Source: Pseudomonas saxonica (GTDB taxonomy: Bacteria; Pseudomonadota; Gammaproteobacteria; Pseudomonadales; Pseudomonadaceae). From it: a DNA stretch of 64,000 nucleotides. The stretch lies in assembly GCF_007858365.1 (NCBI RefSeq), contig NZ_VFIO01000005.1:239113-303112 (forward strand), given 5' to 3'. Positions 20,253-30,328 of the stretch are shown piece after piece. The notes beneath the pieces were generated by a model. The model searched no databases. It worked only from the letters and a program-made list of their open reading frames with translations, and had not been told where the DNA came from. The stretch's first letter is position 1; every line of letters begins with the position of its first letter. Both the position numbers and the translations under genes were made by a program.

Positions 20253-21815
20253 TTACAGGTGAATAGCGCTCATATCCAGACGGCCATAATCTCCGATGCC
20301 TGCGTCTCCTTTAGGGGGCACATGGTGGACTTTCATGACTTGATCGCCTTGTACCGTTTCGAGATGAATATCAAAACCCCACAGGCGGTGCAGGTGTTTG
20401 AGGACTTCGTCGGTCGATTCGCCCAAGGGTTTGCGATCATGTTGTTGATGACGCAAGGTCAATGAACGGTCTCCGCGCCGGTCAATGCTCCAGATTTGTA
20501 TATTGGGTTCCCGATTGCCCAGGTTGTACTGGGCGGCCAATGTTTCACGAATAATCCGGTAGCCGTTCTCATCGTGAATGGCCGGCACCAGAAGGTCGTC
20601 CTTTTGATCGTCATCCATGATGCTGAACAATTTCAGGTCGCGGATCACCTTGGGTGACAGGTATTGCAGGATAAAGCTTTCATCCTTAAAGCTGCTCATG
20701 GCGAATTTGATGCTCGACAGCCAGTCGCTACCCGCCATGTCGGGGAACCAGCGGCGGTCCTCTTCGGTGGGGTTTTCGCAAATGCGGCGAATGTCGCAAT
20801 ACATGGCAAACCCCAGCGCATAGGGGTTTATGCCGCTGTAATACGGGCTGTCAAAGCCCGGTTGAAAGACTACGCTGGTGTGGGAAATCAGGAACTCCAT
20901 CATGAAGCCTTCTGTCACCAGGCCTTCGTTATAGAGGTCGTTCATTAAGGTGTAGTGCCAGAACGTGGCCCAGCCCTCGTTCATGACTTGGGTTTGTCGC
21001 TGTGGATAGAAATACTGGGCAATTTTGCGCACGATGCGCACGACTTCGCGCTGCCACGGTTCCAGCAGCGGGGCGTGTTTCTCAATAAAATACAGAATGT
21101 TTTCCTGGGGTTCTTCAGGAAAACGCATGTTGTCCTTTTCGCTGAACTTGTCAGCGCTTTTGGGGATAGTTCGCCACAGATCGTTGATTTGCTTTTGCAG
21201 GTGCTCTTCACGATCCTTCTGCCGGCGACGCTCCTCTTCAGCTGAAATCGGATAGGGGCGCTTGTAGCGGTCGACCCCGTAGTTCATGAGCGCATGGCAC
21301 GAGTCGAGCAGGTCTTCGACCGCATCAATGCCGTGGCGCTCTTCGCATTGCATGATGTACTGCTTGGCGAATACCAGGTAATCGATGATCGAACTGGCAT
21401 CTGTCCAGGTTCGGAACAGGTAATTGCCCTTGAAGAAGCTGTTATGCCCATAGCATGCATGGGCCACTACCAGTGCCTGCATGCAGATGGTGTTTTCTTC
21501 CATCAGGTAGGCAATGCATGGATCGGAGTTGATGACGATCTCGTAAGCCAGTCCCATTTGGCCACGGCTGTAGGATTTCTCGGTACTCAAGAAATGTTTG
21601 CCGTAGGACCAATGGTGATAGCCCAGAGGCATGCCCACAGAGGCGTAGGCATCCATCATTTGTTCTGCAGTGATGACCTCGATCTGGTTGGGGTAGGTAT
21701 CGAGCGCATAGCGCTCGGCCAGGCGACCGATTTCCCGGTCATAGGCCTGGATCAGTTCAAAGGTCCACTCTGAGCCGGTGGACAGGGGCTGGCGTTTATT
21801 CTCTTTGGCGGTCAT
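20253..21815 (-). CDS. SpoVR family protein (YcgB-like)
   Basis: 520 residues, matching SpoVR/YcgB length, with the typical [13 protein letters not shown] start and [11 protein letters not shown] core. The biochemical function is unknown. Its start overlaps the yeaH stop by 4 bp (ATGA), so it is the third gene of the prkA-yeaH-spoVR operon, which is linked to stationary phase and nitrogen/stress responses in enterobacteria and Pseudomonas. Confidence 0.95.
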   Translation of the reverse strand: MTAKENKRQPLSTGSEWTFELIQAYDREIGRLAERYALDTYPNQIEVITAEQMMDAYASVGMPLGYHHWSYGKHFLSTEKSYSRGQMGLAYEIVINSDPCIAYLMEENTICMQALVVAHACYGHNSFFKGNYLFRTWTDASSIIDYLVFAKQYIMQCEERHGIDAVEDLLDSCHALMNYGVDRYKRPYPISAEEERRRQKDREEHLQKQINDLWRTIPKSADKFSEKDNMRFPEEPQENILYFIEKHAPLLEPWQREVVRIVRKIAQYFYPQRQTQVMNEGWATFWHYTLMNDLYNEGLVTEGFMMEFLISHTSVVFQPGFDSPYYSGINPYALGFAMYCDIRRICENPTEEDRRWFPDMAGSDWLSSIKFAMSSFKDESFILQYLSPKVIRDLKLFSIMDDDQKDDLLVPAIHDENGYRIIRETLAAQYNLGNREPNIQIWSIDRRGDRSLTLRHQQHDRKPLGESTDEVLKHLHRLWGFDIHLETVQGDQVMKVHHVPPKGDAGIGDYGRLDMSAIHL

Positions 21816-23086
21816 GTCACTAACCTGCGCTGGAAGAGTTCACGGAAGACCGGATAAATATCGCCGGCCGAGACCAGTTGCTGTTGTGCGAAGGTGTCGG
21901 AAAACGCATCGCTGATGCGTTCGTATTCGTACCAGAGAGCCTGATGTTCGCGTGGGGTTATTTCTACATAAGTGTAGTACTGCACGAACGGCATGATTTG
22001 ATTGATCAGAATGTCACGGCAAATGGGTGAGTCGTCGTTCCAGTTATCACCGTCCGAAGCCTGGGCGGCGTAAATGTTCCATTCATTGGTGGGGTAGCGT
22101 TCGGCCATGATTTCCTGCATCAGTTTCAGGGCGCTGGAAACAATGGTGCCGCCGGTCTCCCTTGAGTAGAAAAACTCTTCTTCATCGACTTCACGGGCGC
22201 TGGTGTGATGGCGAATGAACACGACATCAATCTTGTCGTAATTGCGCTTCAAGAACAGGTACAGCAGGATGAAAAAGCGTTTGGCGATGTCTTTGGTGGC
22301 CTGAGTCATGGAGCCTGAAACGTCCATCAGGCAAAACATGACTGCTTTTGAGCTGGGGTTGGGTTGTTTGACCAGCAGGTTGTACTTGAGGTCAAAGGTG
22401 TCTAGAAACGGAACGCGATGGATGCGTGCGCTGAGCTTCTCGATCTCGCTCTCGATATCTTTTATATCGCCAAAATTGTCGGGCTCATCGCGTTTGAGTC
22501 TCTCCAGTTCGGCTTTGGCTTCCTTGAGTTTGGCCCGGCTACTCCCGGACAAGGCAATGCGGCGCGCGTGGGCTGAACGCAGAGTGCGAATGATGTTGAT
22601 GCGTGACGGGTTGCCTTCGTTGCTGATGCCCGCGCGCACGGTTTTGAAGGTGTCTGTGCCGGTGAGGTGGCGTTTGACCAGGTTCGGCAGTTCCAGATCC
22701 TCAAACATGAATTCCAGGAATTCTTCCTGGGTGATCTGAAACACAAACTCATCCATGCCCTCGCCGGAATTACCCGCTTTACCAGGTCCACCGCCCCCGC
22801 CGGCGCCGCCTTGTGGGCGCTGGATGTGTTCGCCGCTGGTAAATTCCTTGTTGCCGGGGTGTACCACGGTTTGTTTGCCGCCGCGGCCGTGATGAAGCAC
22901 GGGCTCGTCAATATCCCGCCCTGGAATGCTGATTTGTTCGCCATGTTCCATGTCGGTAATGGACCGGCGACCTACGGCCTCTTCAACGGCCTTTTTAATA
23001 TGGTCACGGTAGCGCCGCAGAAAGCGCTGACGGTTTACCGTGCTCTTGTTCTTGCCATTCAGGCGTCGGTCTATTACATAGCTCAT
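21812..23086 (-). CDS. YeaH/YhbH family protein (DUF444)
   Basis: 424 residues. The N-terminus [25 protein letters not shown] is diagnostic. A glycine-rich linker ([10 protein letters not shown]) lies near residue 100. A von Willebrand A-like half contains the MIDAS-type DVSGSMT. It works with the PrkA kinase; the molecular role is undefined. GGAGGG precedes the ATG. Confidence 0.95.
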   Translation of the reverse strand: MSYVIDRRLNGKNKSTVNRQRFLRRYRDHIKKAVEEAVGRRSITDMEHGEQISIPGRDIDEPVLHHGRGGKQTVVHPGNKEFTSGEHIQRPQGGAGGGGGPGKAGNSGEGMDEFVFQITQEEFLEFMFEDLELPNLVKRHLTGTDTFKTVRAGISNEGNPSRINIIRTLRSAHARRIALSGSSRAKLKEAKAELERLKRDEPDNFGDIKDIESEIEKLSARIHRVPFLDTFDLKYNLLVKQPNPSSKAVMFCLMDVSGSMTQATKDIAKRFFILLYLFLKRNYDKIDVVFIRHHTSAREVDEEEFFYSRETGGTIVSSALKLMQEIMAERYPTNEWNIYAAQASDGDNWNDDSPICRDILINQIMPFVQYYTYVEITPREHQALWYEYERISDAFSDTFAQQQLVSAGDIYPVFRELFQRRLVT

Positions 23087-23114
23087 GGGGCCCTCCGGGC
23101 AGCTTCAAGGGGTG

Positions 23115-23184
23115 AGCTGCAAGCTGCAAGTAGAAGCGGTTTCCGGGTACCCGGGTTTGCGCTGTTCTCTTGCAGCTTGAAGCT
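23115..23184. repeat. Inverted repeat with AGCTGCAAGCTG core
   Basis: Arm AGCTGCAAGCTGCAAG (23115-23130) and CTTGCAGCTTGAAGCT (23169-23184) pair with two mismatches. It lies in the yeaH-prkA gap. The same core appears at 59262-59320, so it is a dispersed Pseudomonas-type intergenic hairpin. Confidence 0.7.
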
Positions 23185-23202
23185 AGGAGCTTGCTGCTGC
23201 TT

Positions 23203-25125
23203 TTATTGCGATTTCCTGACCCGCAGGTACCACTCGGAGAGCAGTCGTACTTGTTTGTCGGTGTAACCCCGTTCGACCATTCGGGTCACGAAGTCGTTGT
23301 GCTTTTGCTGATCCTCTTTGCTCGCTTTGGCATTGAAGCTGATAACCGGCAGCAGGTCTTCGGTGTTGGAGAACATTTTCTTCTCGATGACCACCCGCAG
23401 TTTTTCGTAGCTGAGCCAGGTCGGATTTTTGCCGTTGTTGTTGGCGCGAGCACGCAGCACGAAGTTGACGATTTCGTTGCGGAAATCTTTCGGGTTGCTG
23501 ATGCCAGCCGGTTTTTCGATTTTTTCGAGCTCCTCGTTGAGGGCTACGCGGTTGAGGATTTCTCCGGTTTCCGGGTCGCGGTATTCCTGATCCTGAATCC
23601 AGAAGTCTGCGTACAGCACATAGCGGTCGAAGATGTTCTGCCCGTACTCGCTGTACGACTCCAGGTAAGCAGTCTGGATTTCCTTGCCGATAAACTCGAT
23701 ATAACGCGGGGCCAGGTATTCCTTCAGGAAGCGCAAGTAACGTTCGCGGGTTTCAGGCTGGAATTGTTCTTGCTCGATCTGTTGTTCCAGCACGTAAAGC
23801 AGGTGCACCGGGTTGGCTGCAATTTCGTGAGGGTCGAAGTTGAACACTTTGGACAGGATTTTGAAGGCGAAACGGGTTGAAAGGCCGTTCATGCCTTCGT
23901 CGACGCCCGCACTGTCCCGGTATTCCTGAATCGATTTGGCTTTCGGGTCGGTGTCTTTGAGGTTTTCGCCATCGTAAACCCGCATCTTGGAGTAGATGTT
24001 GGAGTTTTCCGGCTCCTTGAGGCGTGACAGGACCGTGAACTGCGCAAGCATCTTCAGGGTGTCGGGCGCGCAATGGGCTTTGGCCAGCGAGCTGTTGAAC
24101 AACAGTTTGTCGTAGATTTTGATTTCATCGCTGACGCGCAGGCAATACGGCACTTTGACGATGTAGATCCGGTCGATAAACGCTTCGTTGTTCTTGTTGT
24201 TGCGGAAGGTGTGCCACTCCGATTCGTTGGAGTGGGCGAGCAGGATGCCGGTAAACGGAATCGCGCCCAAGCCTTCGGTACTGTTGTAGTTACCCTCTTG
24301 GGTCGCGGTCAGCAGCGGGTGCAAAACTTTGATCGGCGCCTTGAACATCTCCACGAATTCCATCAGGCCTTGGTTGGCCCGGCACAGAGCACCCGAGTAG
24401 CTATAGGCATCGGCGTCGTTCTGCGGGAATTCTTCGAGCTTGCGAATATCAACCTTACCGACCAGGGCTGAAATGTCCTGGTTGTTTTCGTCACCGGGTT
24501 CGGTTTTGGCGACGCCGATCTGGTTAAGAATCGAGGGGTAGAGTTTGACCACGCGGAATTGGCTGATATCGCCGCCAAACTCTGCCAGCCGTTTGGTCGC
24601 CCACGGAGACATGATGGTGCTCAGGTAGCGTTTTGGAATACCGAAGTCTTCTTCGAGAATGGCGCCGTCTTCAGTGGCATTGAACAAGCCCAGTGGCGAT
24701 TCGAAGACGGGTGAGCCTTTGATCGCATAGAAGGGCACTTTCTCGATCAGTTGTTTCAGTTTCTCGGCCAGTGATGATTTACCGCCGCCCACCGGGCCCA
24801 GCAGATAGAGAATTTGTTTCTTCTCTTCCAGGCCCTGCGCAGCATGGCGGAAATAAGAAACAATCTGGTCAATGCATTCTTCCATCCCGTGGAAGTCTTC
24901 AAAGGCCGGATAACGGCGAATCACTTTGTTGGAGAAGATTCGCGACAAGCGAGAGTTGGTCGAAGTGTCCAGCAGTTCCGGTTCACCGATGGCCAGCAGC
25001 AGCCTTTCAGCGGCTGAGGCGTAAGCGCTTTTATCGTTTTTGCACAGCTCAAGGTATTCCTGGAGCGTGAGCTCTTCCTGGCGTGTGGATTCAAAGCGTT
25101 GTTGGAAGTGGCTAAAAATACTCAT
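23203..25125 (-). CDS. prkA: PrkA-type serine protein kinase (YeaG)
   Basis: Start at ATG 25125 (MSIFSHFQQRFESTRQEELTL) after a GAGGTGA ribosome site, giving 640 residues, the family length; the open frame extends upstream. An AAA-type N-terminal half carries Walker A GPVGGGKSSLAEKL; a C-terminal PrkA kinase domain follows. In E. coli, YeaG phosphorylates proteins during starvation. First gene of the operon with yeaH and spoVR. Confidence 0.96.
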   Translation of the reverse strand: MSIFSHFQQRFESTRQEELTLQEYLELCKNDKSAYASAAERLLLAIGEPELLDTSTNSRLSRIFSNKVIRRYPAFEDFHGMEECIDQIVSYFRHAAQGLEEKKQILYLLGPVGGGKSSLAEKLKQLIEKVPFYAIKGSPVFESPLGLFNATEDGAILEEDFGIPKRYLSTIMSPWATKRLAEFGGDISQFRVVKLYPSILNQIGVAKTEPGDENNQDISALVGKVDIRKLEEFPQNDADAYSYSGALCRANQGLMEFVEMFKAPIKVLHPLLTATQEGNYNSTEGLGAIPFTGILLAHSNESEWHTFRNNKNNEAFIDRIYIVKVPYCLRVSDEIKIYDKLLFNSSLAKAHCAPDTLKMLAQFTVLSRLKEPENSNIYSKMRVYDGENLKDTDPKAKSIQEYRDSAGVDEGMNGLSTRFAFKILSKVFNFDPHEIAANPVHLLYVLEQQIEQEQFQPETRERYLRFLKEYLAPRYIEFIGKEIQTAYLESYSEYGQNIFDRYVLYADFWIQDQEYRDPETGEILNRVALNEELEKIEKPAGISNPKDFRNEIVNFVLRARANNNGKNPTWLSYEKLRVVIEKKMFSNTEDLLPVISFNAKASKEDQQKHNDFVTRMVERGYTDKQVRLLSEWYLRVRKSQ

Positions 25126-25425
25126 GACGTCACCTCGCTCGATACGTGGAGTCGGCGATTGATCGGTCAGCTCGAGTGCTGGCATGCAGCAACATTGCAG
25201 TTGCTGTGTACCCCCCAGGACACCATCAATGGGTCTAACCCGTTGAAATTACTACTGATAATCCACTCACCGGTGTACCGGCTCTCCCCAGATTTGGATG
25301 GCCTGAGGTAAAGGATAGTTGGTAATTGGAGAGGTCAAGGAGAGATGCGTGATTTGTTGGGCTTGACCGTTGGTCAGGCATGGCGCAAGCCCACTGATCA
25401 CGCGGGCTTGGCGTTAATAAAAATT
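25126..25425. other. prkA-glpE spacer, 300 bp
   Basis: No gene seen. A short palindrome CCGGTGTACCGG lies at 25270-25281, and a weak hairpin AAGCCC/GGGCTT near 25388-25410 may end glpE transcription. The prkA promoter must be here, but I could not assign its boxes. Confidence 0.5.
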
Positions 25426-25755
25426 TTACTCGGCTGAATCCTGGGCCGTTTCTTGTGGATAAGTTGCACGCCATAGTTCGAATCCGCCATCGAGGCTATA
25501 GACATCGCTAAAGCCCTGACTGATCAGGTACGCCGCAGCACTTTGGCTGGAATTACCGTGATAGCAGGCAACGATCAGTGGCTGGTCCAGATCGGCTTTG
25601 GCAATGAAATCATGCAGGGAGTGGTTGTCGAGGTGTTTGGCACCACTGATATGCCCGGCGGCGAAAGCCTGTGGGTCACGGATATCCACCACAACAGCAC
25701 CTTTCTCGCGCAGGGCTTGGGCTTCTTGAGGCGGGATGCGTTTGAATTCGTTCAT
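25426..25755 (-). CDS. glpE: Thiosulfate sulfurtransferase, single-domain rhodanese
   Basis: 109 residues, GlpE length. The catalytic loop is CYHGNSSQ with persulfide-forming C64. [14 protein letters not shown] is the standard rhodanese motif. It moves sulfane sulfur from thiosulfate to cyanide or thiol acceptors in the cytoplasm. It is next to apaH in the minus-strand group. Confidence 0.95.
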   Translation of the reverse strand: MNEFKRIPPQEAQALREKGAVVVDIRDPQAFAAGHISGAKHLDNHSLHDFIAKADLDQPLIVACYHGNSSQSAAAYLISQGFSDVYSLDGGFELWRATYPQETAQDSAE

Positions 25756-25787
25756 GTAGAGTTCCTGTAGCCTGACAGCGGGCGGGC

Positions 25788-26657
25788 TTAGCCGGCGCCC
25801 AAGGGGAGAGAGGGTGGGGTGGGCAACGTATTAGCAAGGCCGAGGTCATCGCAATCGCAGCTCAGTTTCTGGCCAGTGTCGACGTTGAGCAGGGTCATGG
25901 AGCCACCCCAGACACAACCGGTATCGAGTGCGAAAATCCCGGGCTCCTTGCAGTTGCCTTCCAGTGCAGCCCAATGCCCGAAAATGATTTTGAGGTCTTG
26001 AGTTTTACGTTCTTTGTAACTGAACCACGGTGCATAGCCAGGCGGTGCAGTGCCGACACCTTCTTTGCTTTTAAGGTCGAGTTTGCCATCGCGGGTGCAA
26101 AAACGCATGCGTGTGAAATAGTTGGTAATAACTCGCAGGCGTGTGACCCCGCTGAGGTCGTTGTCCCATTTTGCCGGCTCGTTTCCGTACATGCCGTCTA
26201 GAAATGGCCCCAACAGGTTATCGTCGCGCAGCGCTTGTTCGACTTCGTTGGCGTATTTGAGGGCTTTTTTCAACGACCACTGCGGCGGAATTCCGGCATG
26301 CACCAGAGCGGTATTACGTGCCACATCGTAATGCAGCAAGGGTTGCTGGCGCAGCCAGTCCAGCAGTGGGTCGCAGTCGGGTGCCTGCAGGATTTCGCGC
26401 AGGGTGTCGCCTTTTTTCAGGCGTTCGACATTGTGTCTCACGGCCAGAAGATGCAGGTCATGATTGCCCAGCACACACACGAGCGATTCGCGCATTTGAT
26501 ACAGGAAACGCAGGGTTTCCAGTGATTGCGGGCCACGATTGACCAGATCACCCACCAGCCAGAGTGTGTCTTTGGCAGGGTCAAACGCTACGCGCGCCAA
26601 TAGGCATTTGAGCGGTTGCAGGCAGCCTTGCAGGTCGCCAACAGCATAGACCGCCAT
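25788..26657 (-). CDS. apaH: Bis(5'-nucleosyl)-tetraphosphatase, symmetrical
   Basis: 289 residues. The metallophosphatase motifs [16 protein letters not shown] and GNHD are intact. It hydrolyses Ap4A to two ADP and removes Np4 caps from RNA. Its ATG overlaps the apaG stop by one base (TGATG), so the two are translationally coupled. Confidence 0.98.
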   Translation of the reverse strand: MAVYAVGDLQGCLQPLKCLLARVAFDPAKDTLWLVGDLVNRGPQSLETLRFLYQMRESLVCVLGNHDLHLLAVRHNVERLKKGDTLREILQAPDCDPLLDWLRQQPLLHYDVARNTALVHAGIPPQWSLKKALKYANEVEQALRDDNLLGPFLDGMYGNEPAKWDNDLSGVTRLRVITNYFTRMRFCTRDGKLDLKSKEGVGTAPPGYAPWFSYKERKTQDLKIIFGHWAALEGNCKEPGIFALDTGCVWGGSMTLLNVDTGQKLSCDCDDLGLANTLPTPPSLPLGAG

Positions 26658-27037
26658 CAGTGCAGGGCTCCGGGCATCGCAAGGCGGAAAGGCGCAATAA
26701 GCGCCTTGAACTGCTCTCCGTCTTCGGCGCGCATGAGAAAGCTGCCTTGCATATTGCCGACACGAGTGCCGATGACCGAGCCGCTGCTATAGACATGCTG
26801 CTGACCTGCGGCGATCAGAGGTTGTTGACCGATAACACCAGCACCGCGGACTTCTTCCACATGACCGTCGCCGTCTGTAATTACCCAGTGGCGGGAAAGC
26901 AATTGTGCGGGAAGCGAGCCATTGTTCTGCACCGTGACGGTATAGGCAAAGGCGAAGCGCTGTTGGTCTGGCTGGGACTGTTCTGACAGGTAACGCGTGA
27001 CGACGCTGACGTCGATCTGATAGCGGGGATCGGACAT
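26657..27037 (-). CDS. apaG: ApaG (Co2+/Mg2+ efflux-associated) protein
   Basis: Start at ATG 27037 ([17 protein letters not shown]) gives 126 residues, the usual length. The fibronectin-III-like fold shows [25 protein letters not shown]. The exact role is unclear; it is linked to apaH and rsmA in many proteobacteria. A long hairpin repeat lies just upstream. Confidence 0.95.
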   Translation of the reverse strand: MSDPRYQIDVSVVTRYLSEQSQPDQQRFAFAYTVTVQNNGSLPAQLLSRHWVITDGDGHVEEVRGAGVIGQQPLIAAGQQHVYSSGSVIGTRVGNMQGSFLMRAEDGEQFKALIAPFRLAMPGALH

Positions 27038-27094
27038 GCGAGAGGCCTTACTTGAAAGCGAAGACACAGTTCGGGATTTAACTGATGCCTGAGT

Positions 27095-27160
27095 CTAGGG
27101 TCTGTTCCCGTTTCATTGCAATGCGCGTCGCTGCTGCAATGAAACGGGAACAGACCTTAG
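27095..27160. repeat. 66-bp long hairpin element, copy 1
   Basis: Two 26-bp arms (27095-27120 and 27135-27160) pair with a single G-T wobble around a 14-nt loop. The inner 22 bp are perfect; the arm contains GTCTGTTCCCGTTTCATTG. It sits between rsmA and apaG. A second copy with a near-identical arm and loop is at 36672-36737. Confidence 0.95.
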
Positions 27161-27186
27161 GCTGGTACCGCTAGGGTGCTCGGCGA

Positions 27187-28005
27187 TCAGTCGGCAGCGG
27201 GCGCTGGGACGGGTTGTTCGCAGAGTTTGTCGGCCAGGCGCACGAAGGCGGCCAAGTCGAGTTGCTCTGGACGCTTGCTGCCATCGACGCCAGCGGCTTC
27301 GATTTCATCGTTGCTGAGCAGGGCCTTGAGCGTGTTGCGCAGGGTTTTGCGACGCTGGTTGAAGGCTTCGCGAACGACGCGTTCCAGCAGGCGATGATCT
27401 TTGGCTGGATGAGGCAGGGTTTCGTGCGGCACTAGACGGACAATCGCCGAGTCGACTTTTGGCGGCGGATTGAACGCACCCGGGCCAACGTTGAACAGGT
27501 GTTCGACGCGACAGTGGTACTGAACCATGATCGACAGGCGGCCCCAGTCTCCACCGCCAGGGCCTGCTGCCATGCGCTCAACCACTTCTTTTTGCAGCAT
27601 GAAGTGCATGTCGCGAATCAGATCGGCATTTTTCAGCAGATGAAAAATCAGCGGCGTGGAGATGTTGTAGGGCAGGTTGCCGACTACGCGCAGCGTGCGG
27701 GGCGCGGCGTTGAGGCTTTTGAAGTCAAACTTCAGGGCATCGCCTTGATGCAGCGTGAAGTTGCTCATGCCCGCGAACTGCTGGTTGAGGATTGGAATCA
27801 GGTCTTTGTCGAGTTCAACAACATCCAGTTGGCCGCCGCTGTTCAGAATACCTTTGGTCAAGGCGCCCTGGCCCGGGCCGATTTCCAGCAGGCGATCACC
27901 CGCTTTGGCGTTGATGGAACGCAAAATGCGGTCAATTACGCCTGCATCGTGCAGGAAGTTTTGACCAAAGCGTTTGCGCGCTTTGTGTTGGAATTGCTCA
28001 GTCAT
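27187..28005 (-). CDS. rsmA: 16S rRNA dimethyladenosine transferase (KsgA)
   Basis: 272 residues. SAM-binding motifs [10 protein letters not shown] and [11 protein letters not shown], and catalytic NLPYNIST, are present. It dimethylates two adjacent adenines near the 16S 3' end during small-subunit maturation. Its start overlaps the pdxA stop by 4 bp. Confidence 0.99.
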   Translation of the reverse strand: MTEQFQHKARKRFGQNFLHDAGVIDRILRSINAKAGDRLLEIGPGQGALTKGILNSGGQLDVVELDKDLIPILNQQFAGMSNFTLHQGDALKFDFKSLNAAPRTLRVVGNLPYNISTPLIFHLLKNADLIRDMHFMLQKEVVERMAAGPGGGDWGRLSIMVQYHCRVEHLFNVGPGAFNPPPKVDSAIVRLVPHETLPHPAKDHRLLERVVREAFNQRRKTLRNTLKALLSNDEIEAAGVDGSKRPEQLDLAAFVRLADKLCEQPVPAPAAD

Positions 28006-28991
28006 AAACGGGTCTCGGACATCTGGTAGGCGGTTTCCAGCGCGACTTGCAGGCTGCCGGTATCGATTTTGCCGCTGCCCGCCAGATCCAGGGCTGTGCC
28101 GTGGTCGACAGACGTGCGGATGATCGGCAAGCCCAGCGTGATGTTAACGGCGGCACCAAAGCCTTTGTATTTCAACACGGGCAGGCCTTGGTCGTGGTAC
28201 ATCGCCAGCACTGCATCGCAGTGTTCCAGATATTTTGGGGTAAACAGAGTGTCGGCAGGCAGCGGGCCATGCAAATCCATGCCCTCGCTGCGCAGGCGCT
28301 CAAGTGTAGGTTCAATGATGTCGATTTCTTCATGGCCCAAATGGCCGCCTTCACCGGCGTGGGGGTTGAGCCCGCAGACCAGAATACGCGGCTGGGCAAT
28401 ACCGAATTTTTGTTGTAGATCCGCGTGCAGAATGCGGGTGACCCGCATCAGGCGTTCGGGGGTTATAGCATCGCTGACCTGACGCAGGGGCAGGTGAGTG
28501 GTGACCAACGCCACGCGCAGTCCGCGCGTGGCGAGCATCATCACGACTTGCTCGGTCTGAGTCAGGTCTGCAAGAAATTCAGTGTGGCCGGAGAACGGAA
28601 TCCCGGCTTCATTGATCACGCCTTTATGGACAGGCGCGGTGATCATGCCTGCGAAATCGCCTTCGACACAGCCACGTGCAGCACGGGTCAAGGTTTGCAA
28701 TACAAAGGCTGCATTGGCCTTGTCCAGCGTGCCTGCGATGACCGGGGCGTGAAGTGGGGTATCCCATACATACAGGCTACCGGCCGGTGCAGGCTCATCA
28801 GGCCAGTCAGCGGGCGTAACCGCCAGCAGACTGACCGACACACCCAGTTGCGCAGCCCGCTCAAGGAGCAGGTCGCGGCTGGTGATGGCAATCAGGGGGT
28901 GCGGCTGGCGTTGCGAGGCGAGTAGCAGGCACAGGTCGGGACCTATGCCTGCCGGTTCTCCGGGTGTCAGTGCAAAACGCTGTGTTTTCAC
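28002..28991 (-). CDS. pdxA: 4-hydroxythreonine-4-phosphate dehydrogenase
   Basis: 329 residues. It opens with [14 protein letters not shown] and has [18 protein letters not shown] and [14 protein letters not shown], which bind the metal and substrate. It acts in pyridoxal 5'-phosphate synthesis. It overlaps surA and rsmA by 4 bp on each side, a tight operon. Confidence 0.99.
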   Translation of the reverse strand: MKTQRFALTPGEPAGIGPDLCLLLASQRQPHPLIAITSRDLLLERAAQLGVSVSLLAVTPADWPDEPAPAGSLYVWDTPLHAPVIAGTLDKANAAFVLQTLTRAARGCVEGDFAGMITAPVHKGVINEAGIPFSGHTEFLADLTQTEQVVMMLATRGLRVALVTTHLPLRQVSDAITPERLMRVTRILHADLQQKFGIAQPRILVCGLNPHAGEGGHLGHEEIDIIEPTLERLRSEGMDLHGPLPADTLFTPKYLEHCDAVLAMYHDQGLPVLKYKGFGAAVNITLGLPIIRTSVDHGTALDLAGSGKIDTGSLQVALETAYQMSETRL

Positions 28992-30328
28992 TGAGCTGCC
29001 TGGTTAGCGCTCTCTTGCGAGTCGGCGCCTGGCAACTTGATCTCTACATAGGCTTCGTCACGGATCTGACGCAGCCAGTTTTGCAGCTCTTCATCGTACT
29101 TGCGGTTACGCAAGGTGTTCATGGCTTGCTGCTCGCTGGCTTTGGCGGTGTTGTCGACTGCGCGACGACCCAGTACTTCCAGTACATGCCAGCCGTATTG
29201 AGTCTGGAATGGCTTGGACAGCACGCCTTGCGGAGTGTTTGCCATGACTTCGCGGAACTCTGGAACCAGCGATTGCGGGTTGATCCAGTCCAGGTCGCCG
29301 CCGTTGAGGGCTGAGCCTGGGTCTTCCGAGTAAGTTTTGGCCAGAGTCGCGAAATCTTCACCCGATTTGACGCGGTCGTAGATTTTGTCGATCAGCTTCT
29401 TGGTGTCGTCTTCGGTGCGAATTTCGCTCGGTTTGACCAGAATGTGGCGAACATGAACTTCGTCCGTCACAACCGTGTTACCGCCGCGTTTTTCGTTCAC
29501 TTTGAGGATGATGAAACCCGTCGGGATACGGACAGGCTTGGTTACATCGCCTGCGTTCATCCGGCTCAGTTCTTCATCGAACGGCGGTGGCAATTGAGCT
29601 GCTTTACGCCAGCCCATGTCGCCGCCTTCCAGCGCGTTGTCGCTGCTGGAGTAAGCGATGGCCAGTTTGGCGAAGTCCGCGCCTTGCTGGAGCTGGTTGT
29701 AGATATCGACGGCCTTTTTGCCTGCTGCCTGAATATCTTCCGAGCTCGCGCGATCAGGCGTTGGAATCAGAATGTTAGCCAGACGGTACTCGTCGGACTG
29801 CTGCATGGCACCCATTGGCGACTTGAGGAAGTTCTTCACTTCCTGATCGGTCACCTGGATGCGCTCAGCCACTCGGCGCTGGCGCACACGGCTGATGATC
29901 ATTTCGCGGCGCACCTGCTCACGCGCGTCTTCATACGACAGACCATCGTGGGCCAGTGCCTGACGGAACTGGTCAACGGTCATGTTGTTGCGCTGGGCAA
30001 TGGTACCGATGGCCTGATTCAGCTCTTCGTCCGTGATGCGGATGCCAGAGCGTTCGCCGATCTGCAATTGCAGGTTTTCGACGATCAGACGCTCAAGTAC
30101 CTGCTGATCCAGAACACTGGCAGGAGGGACATCCTGACCACGCTTAGCAATGGTTTGCTGAACTTCCTTGACCCGTTGGTCGAGTTGGCTCTGCATGATC
30201 ACGTCGTTGTCGACGATGGCCACGACCTTGTCAAGGGGCTGTACCGCGGCGTGAGCCGCAGTACCCAGGAACAACGCGCCCAGCAATAGCGGGCGCAGAC
30301 ACTCAGAAAGCTTGATCTTCACGTTCAC
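28988..30328 (-). CDS. surA: Periplasmic peptidyl-prolyl isomerase/chaperone SurA
   Basis: 446 residues from GTG 30328, with AAGG 5 bp upstream; a second GTG at 30322 is possible. A signal peptide ([14 protein letters not shown]) is followed by the N-terminal chaperone module and two parvulin domains ([12 protein letters not shown] and [12 protein letters not shown]). It delivers outer membrane proteins, including LptD encoded just upstream, to the Bam complex. Confidence 0.97.
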   Translation of the reverse strand: MNVKIKLSECLRPLLLGALFLGTAAHAAVQPLDKVVAIVDNDVIMQSQLDQRVKEVQQTIAKRGQDVPPASVLDQQVLERLIVENLQLQIGERSGIRITDEELNQAIGTIAQRNNMTVDQFRQALAHDGLSYEDAREQVRREMIISRVRQRRVAERIQVTDQEVKNFLKSPMGAMQQSDEYRLANILIPTPDRASSEDIQAAGKKAVDIYNQLQQGADFAKLAIAYSSSDNALEGGDMGWRKAAQLPPPFDEELSRMNAGDVTKPVRIPTGFIILKVNEKRGGNTVVTDEVHVRHILVKPSEIRTEDDTKKLIDKIYDRVKSGEDFATLAKTYSEDPGSALNGGDLDWINPQSLVPEFREVMANTPQGVLSKPFQTQYGWHVLEVLGRRAVDNTAKASEQQAMNTLRNRKYDEELQNWLRQIRDEAYVEIKLPGADSQESANQAAQ